A stretch of 64,000 nt of DNA from Akebia trifoliata (taxonomy: Eukaryota; Streptophyta; Magnoliopsida; Ranunculales; Lardizabalaceae): positions 41,711,560 to 41,775,559 of the forward strand of contig CM030711.1 in the NCBI GenBank assembly GCA_017979445.1. Direction: 5' to 3'. Under the pieces are notes generated by a model. It had not been told where the DNA came from and did no database searches. It worked only from the letters and a program-made list of their open reading frames with translations. The position numbers and the translations under genes were made by a program. How positions within the stretch are numbered: the first letter of the stretch is position 1; each line of letters begins with the position of its first letter. Positions 58,539-64,000 of this stretch are shown here, one piece after another.

Positions 58539-61500
58539 CTAATTCATCCACAATTTCAATACTCTGTCCTTGCCACCAGAGGCTACCTTTTCGCCGTCTG
58601 GACTCCAATCCACAGCAAAAACCTTTTCATAGTTGACAACAAAGGATGTTTCAATATATTTCTGTTGAAAAGATACAAGGGCATCCAACAAACCAAAATT
58701 TCTAGAGAGAGGGAGGGAGAGAGAACCTCATCTGCATGGCCTGGAAGGTCTTGTTTCAATTTTTGTTTATGAATATCCCAAACCTAGACAACAAAATGCA
58801 CCACAAAAGATATGATATTAGCTACTGAATGATCCAGTAAATTATCCACTATTAATATAACATTTTGATTTAGGAATAAATAAAACTATCCTGGTTGCAT
58901 GTTATAAGACCATAATTGTTTAGAGAGTGAAATTACACTTGAACCCACAGCATAAACATTCTTTTTTCCTTTTTTAACAAACAATGCCCAGAAGTATAAT
59001 TGACCAGACAAGCAAAGCAACCAACTTAAGTTGAGCAATTGTCTTATTTAAATTGATGAAAAAGTTCACGAGTCTGATTCTTAAAAATGATTATTTTCCA
59101 CTACGAAAATCTATAAGATAAGCTAGTGAAGCATGAAAAGTACCTTCAGTGTAGAGTCCTTGCTCCCACTCAAGAGAAGCCTGCTATCAGCAGACCAGCT
59201 GTAGCGTAACACAAAAGGAAGAAGTTAGCTAAATAAGAGAAAAAGAGTGAAGAAACTTTGAGGTTGTGGGTTCAAGTCCAGCTTACCCATCCAAAAAAAA
59301 AAAAATAATAACTTAATAACAATAGGCAACTCAAATTGTAAGGAAAATCAGTTCAAACCTTATCTGGTACACAGGCCCAACATGCCCACGGAAAGCCGCA
59401 ACAAATTTTCCTGTGGTACCATTCCATAACTTGACAGACTTGTCAAATGAAGCACTTGCTATCCATTGTCCATCGGGTGAAAAGTAAACATGGTTCACAA
59501 GCTGTAAATGAGTATCAACTAGTTGTCAGTCTCTGCTTTTGAACAACTTAAAGAAAGAGCCTAACCAAAAACAAAATACTTGAAAGAAAGAAATTGGCAT
59601 CAATCAGAAATCAGCTAGATTAGCTACTTATCTACAAAAAATTAACAATGATGGCATCTTCATTTTTCCTTGCAGCAATCAAAATCTCAGAAAACTAAGG
59701 CTCTAAAACTTAGCAATTTCTCTACAAAAAATTAACAATGATGGCACATTCATTTTTCCTTTCAGGTATCAAAATCTCAGAAAACTAAGGCTCGTAAGTT
59801 TTAGACATCCAGAATGCTAATCAACATCTTAGGCTTCTAGGCCAAGGCATGATAATCATTTTTTTGGGGGGTTGGATAAGGAATGGAAATCAAGGCTTCA
59901 CATTAGTCGGATAGTTTAAAAAATATGAGGTTTCAGAGATCTAATGTTCTAAGAAAACTATAATATTTAAATCACAAAACTGGCTACTGCTTGTTTCATA
60001 AGCAAGAGTGCCCCACCATATGACAGAGATGAGATTCTTGCACCATTTCAACTTCAACACTCTCCAACCTCATTTACACACCAAAAAAGAAGGAAATGGA
60101 GAGAGAAAAAAAACCTAAAAAAGTAAGAAATCTGGGAGGAGATTAAAAGACTCATGCCTACTCAAGACTTCCCACCTATTAGGCAAGCCTTCAAGTCTTT
60201 TTCTATACTACTAACTATATCAACCAAGATAAAAGATCAGAATTGTACCTAAGGCCAGAGGCTATCACAATTTTCTCTAAGAACTGTATTGAATAACTTT
60301 GGTGCATCAAGCCATTATAATTAATTTCATTGACCAAAAAATAACTATAACATATTTTACTCATAAGGAAATCATCTAATAAGCCATGATCCAAAGCTAC
60401 ACTTAAGAATCAACTCTTCATTAGGCTGTAATGACATAGAATAACAGCCCCATAATCAAATAAGAGGTCTGAAGGAACCTTTTCAAGAAGCCAGCAGAAC
60501 AGGAGAAACCTACTTCCAAAAGTTAACTTACTAGTCCAAAACCGATGTTGCATGGATTCTTCTGAAAGGGTGAAGCACCCATGTAGGAGATTTTGACACT
60601 CCACAGACTAGTGCGTGACTTCAGAATTTATTTATAATTCTTTTTTTTAAGTTTGAGATGCAAATAACTTATTTCACTTACAAATGGCATATTTCATACT
60701 CAATGAAAACTTATAGAACAAACTTTCCATTGGTACCAAAATTAATGTGGATGCAAACAATGCAACAAGATTGGACTGTGTCCTGGTGCACATTACACAA
60801 ACCCCCTTTTCCCCGATTCAGTTCCATGATGCAGTGATTTGAGTTCTGCGGGCACTAGAAGCTAGTATATTTGACATATAATTAAGGGTCCAAGGTGACT
60901 AGACTTAAGGTACACTTTAACATCTACTTTGAGTAATGCCATGCACGCTCTTTGAACTTTCTTTGCACTTTATCCAGAACTTGTGCTCCTAATACTCATA
61001 CTTAAAATCCTTGGTAAAACAAAGATAAATCTTCCAGTGACCCATCAAAATAGACAACTCAAAACAAGAATAAAATTAGAAGCATAACAAAAATGGAAAG
61101 TGGAACAGAGAATAAGTGTGTGTTTTAACATAAGCAGAACAAAGAATAACTTTTACCTGTTGGTGACCTGTCAAACGAGCTTTTGGGTGCTTGCTAACAG
61201 CAGGTTCCCAAAGGAACATGGTGAAATCGTCAGACCCTGAAACCAGTCTTTCCGGAGCATTTCCTCTCATTTTGTTGTACCTTTGTAGAGCTGCCTGATG
61301 TTTACCAAAAAAAAAAAAAGGGATGAGTAACATAATTACAAAGAAAATCAAAATAAAGCGATAAGAACTTAGCAGGGTGTTACTACACTTCATTCATACA
61401 AAAGTTGAATAGAAGTATCAATAAAAAGTTATAAAAAAAATGCAGAATAAAGAGCCATGTTCATTATTTGTCAGACTTATAATGCATGTTGTACTGTTCC

Positions 61501-62239
61501 TGTTGTTCCTTCTAATGGTAAACAAGACTGGTTCTAATGCTACAGGGTGCAGAAGATCAGCACTTTAATGGTTAAGGCAACACTGCTCTCAATTTTGTGC
61601 CTTGGTCTCTCACAGAATTTAGCACCACAAAAATGGTCATAGACCTTAGGAGTTGTCCGACCAGAATGTCCACTTGAACAAGAGCAATACAACAATCATT
61701 CTTCTTGACCCAACAACAATTTGCTAATCATGCAACTTAAAAATGATTCTTTAAGCATTTTGCCATTTTATGTGGTTTCAAAATCAACCAGTGAAATAAA
61801 GAAATCAAGAAACAAGCTGACAAGAACCAAGATTCAAAAATGCCGGAAGCAAAATAGGAAGAGACAAGGACACATGAAATGGCTGGAAGAAATGGGACCA
61901 AATAAAGGGGCTGGAAAAATGATTAACTCTTTCATGCTCTCCTTATAAGGAAAATATTCTCAACAGCCACTAGGATGAATTCACAATATATTACATATTT
62001 AATAAATATGAATATACAAGAACATCAAAGAGGTCGTAGATATAACTAGGAAATGTTAAGTACCAGTTCACAATTTCTAGGAGAGATCATGGAATCATAA
62101 AACCCAATACCTAAGAAAAGAATGTTACCTCTTTCATTTCATCAGGAGATGAATATTGTTTCCGAGTATGATCAAATGCCCCAGTACGAAGAACATATTC
62201 AGTGCTCAATGCAAGAGAGTTCACCCAATGCCCATGCCC
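58539..62239 (-). CDS. NLE: NOTCHLESS-type WD40 ribosome-assembly protein (3' part; 5' end off the window)
   Basis: NOTCHLESS (yeast Rsa4) binds pre-60S ribosomes in the nucleolus and recruits the AAA ATPase Midasin/Rea1. Six last exons are visible: 62239-62129, 61294-61157, 59501-59359, 59198-59144, 58783-58727 and 58622-58539, all in frame, encoding the C-terminal 195 residues. They carry GHGHWVNSLALSTEYVLRTG, the insert AALQRYNKMRGNAPERLVSG, and WD repeats ending SDDFTMFLW, SFDKSVKLW, SKDSTLKVW and GKDRVLKLW, then stop after MN. The wording matches what I recall of Arabidopsis At5g52820 (about 473 aa), so roughly 280 residues including the UBL-like NLE domain lie beyond 64000. The intron upstream of 62239 is more than 1.7 kb and contains a hAT-type element. 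The 59.6-59.8 kb intron part has a tandem duplication. The identification is confident; the gene is cut by the window, not broken. Confidence 0.92.
59629..59815. repeat. Tandem duplication in an intron of the NOTCHLESS-type gene
   Basis: Two units of about 90 bp, each with CTACAAAAAATTAACAATGA, CATTTTTCCTT and TCAAAATCTCAGAAAACTAA, lie head to tail. Confidence 0.75.
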
Positions 62240-62349
62240 CTGAAATCAAAACCAAGATGCAAGAATGAAGTGCAAAAACTAGTAAAAGGAAACACATAGT
62301 ACAAACACTTAAAGTTTCATCAAATTATAATCCAAAAGTACTCAACCAA

Positions 62350-62356
<7 letters not shown>

Positions 62357-62380
<24 letters not shown>

Positions 62381-62382
62381 AA
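62357..62382. repeat. (AT)n microsatellite
   Basis: About 13 TA units in the intron upstream of the last visible exon set; length is likely variable. Confidence 0.9.
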
Positions 62383-62408
62383 AGCCCCCACCTGGGGAAT
62401 TATAATTA

Positions 62409-63036
62409 GGGACAGACTAGTTGCACACCACTAGTTGTTGGTTGCACTCTAAACTTAAAAAAAAATACATTTTTTAAACCTTAATTTTTATCTACTAATT
62501 GCACTTTATTATGGTAATCCTATGATTTAGGGGATTATTCATCTTCCCATGGTTTCTTCTATGTTTGTGCTCTATTTTTCTTGTGATTGATTTTGCTCAT
62601 GATCTCTTTGGTACAAATTGAAGTTACTGGTTTTCCAATCAATATTTAGGTTTTGTTTAGAAATTGATAAAAGCCTATGCTTGGATCTTATCTCTTGGAA
62701 TTCTCTTATCACTGATAAACCAGAAGTGTTGACATGGAATCCAACGAGTTCTTAAGCCTCGCAAGGGCTTTAAAATCGTCAAAATCAATTTTTCCTTGGT
62801 TTATCAATCCAGATACATGGTGATTATTACAGGGGATTTGTGATATTTGCACATAGATTATACTACACCAAAAATGATTGAACCAGTAACAATTTATGTG
62901 GGCATGGATGGGGAAGAAGAAGAGTGCAATATTTTTCTATTAACTTTAGAGTGTAATCATCCAAATGAAGTGCAAAGGGGAATTTTAAAGTGATGGAGTA
63001 CAATTGGTAATGGGTGGTGTGCAACTAGTCCGTTCC
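62409..63036. mobile_element. hAT-like MITE, 628 bp
   Basis: The element starts GGGACAGACTAGTTGCACAC and ends with its near reverse complement (GTGTGCAACTAGTCCGTTCC). Flanks TATAATTA (62401-62408) and TATATTTA (63037-63044) agree at 7 of 8 bases. No coding capacity. It sits inside the intron of the NOTCHLESS-type gene. Confidence 0.7.
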
Positions 63037-63044
63037 TATATTTA

Positions 63045-64000
63045 TAGTTCATCAACCACTAGTCAAAGAAGGTATTTTTTGTCAAGGGGGAAAGGGACAA
63101 AGTTGCATTTTATGCAAGAGGGTTGTATAGATAAAGTTATGGAAAACACACAAGATACAAGAAAAGAAAAACAAAGGTTGTAAGCGTAAGAGCTAAATAG
63201 GCTAATACAAGAGAATGACCAAACTCTTGGTGTTCAACCTTCAAGGAAAAAAAGACTCAAATTATTCTACACCTAAGCTTTGGTCCATATAAGAGAGAAG
63301 CATGTATCCTATAATACTAAAGAGAGCTCTGCCATATGTCACCATCCTACAAGCTTTGAAGGGTTTAGGACATATCCATAATCAATACTTGCCTTAATGC
63401 AAACTTAGGGTCTGTTTGTTACGGGTTTTTCGACGGCTTTTTGGGCTTTGAGCTGAAAAGGCCAGAAAAATACGTTTGTTGCTAACAGCTTCTGCTTCAA
63501 CAACTTTTGCGGGAAGCCCAAAACTGCATTTTTGAGAAGCCTTGCTAGGACTACTTACGCGCAAGAGCCACTAATAGAAGTCAACACTGAAAAACTCATT
63601 CTTCTTAACTCATCGATTAAACCCAAAAATCAATTCGGCCTCTCTCTACTACTTTTTCACCAACTTCTGTTACAAAAAGGAATCTCCTAGAAGCAACTTC
63701 CCAGACTCTGAGCTTCTGCTTCTCCTAGATACAGAATCCTGAAGTAGAAGCTGGAATCTATGACAAGCATCTTCACATTGTTTCCCCTTCAATTTTGTTC
63801 CTTATTTGGGTTGGTAAGTAACCACACCCTCCAAAGGTTCCACCCTCAATTACTTTTCAAAAAATTTAAAACTGGAAAACCTTCCTCACTGGATTGGATA
63901 CTAGTTATCTTATTTTAAGACGATGACATTGCTTCCATGTCATCATCTCTTTTATCCTTTTGGCATGTAGATTTTGACTTTTTGACCTTATGATACCACA
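63045..64000. other. Intron or upstream sequence of the NOTCHLESS-type gene
   Basis: No further exon was found up to the window edge. A hAT-like start, AGGGTCTGTTTGTTACGGG at about 63408, is not matched by an inverted partner before 64000, so the element either continues outside or is truncated. Confidence 0.4.

Overview
The window is nuclear DNA of a flowering plant, almost certainly a eudicot. The genes have plant-type GT-AG introns, their products are closest to Arabidopsis proteins that I recognise by memory, and AT-rich spacers are packed with plant transposon families. The species cannot be named from the sequence alone.

Six host protein genes are supported. On the + strand: RPB11, the RNA polymerase II subunit (10249-15843, 5 exons, 116 aa, with a 4.9 kb last intron); TWD1/FKBP42, the membrane-anchored immunophilin co-chaperone (19336-26383, 7 exons, 365 aa); and a small mitochondrial-type membrane protein of 80 aa resembling a complex I accessory subunit (36430-36735). 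On the - strand: DNA topoisomerase II (44756-37856, 19 exons, 1491 aa); an intronless 634-aa E-class pentatricopeptide repeat protein like Arabidopsis At3g14730 (54827-52923); and the 3' part of a NOTCHLESS-type WD40 ribosome-assembly gene (62239-58539), whose 5' exons lie beyond the right edge. These are housekeeping or development genes with no evident joint pathway.

The rest is mobile-element sediment. 1-10.2 kb: no gene, tandem repeats, a Tourist/PIF-type MITE, a hAT-type MITE with a perfect 8-bp target duplication, and directly beside it a Mutator-type MITE with a 9-bp duplication. RPB11 intron 4 holds LINE remnants. TWD1 introns hold an RTE-type LINE scrap, a complete TRIM retrotransposon (two LTRs, tRNA-Met primer site, polypurine tract) and a hAT MITE. 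27.8-31.6 kb is a nearly full-length but broken L1-type LINE. 32.5-36.3 kb holds hAT elements, a tRNA-derived SINE-like array and a LINE tail, probably inside a 5'-UTR intron of the small mitochondrial gene. 45-50 kb holds a second Mutator-type MITE, an element with long inverted ends, and a broken Myb/SANT-like frame. At least seven Helitron-like 5' ends are scattered through the window.

The most unusual stretch is 52337-52602, just downstream of the PPR gene. There a piece of the NOTCHLESS gene (exon plus intron) is fused to a piece of the topoisomerase II gene (exon 16 plus intron 16). Both source genes lie in this same window, on either side, so this is a DNA-level chimera of neighbouring genes. 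I found no evidence of a new biochemical system; the novelty here is in genome rearrangement and gene architecture.
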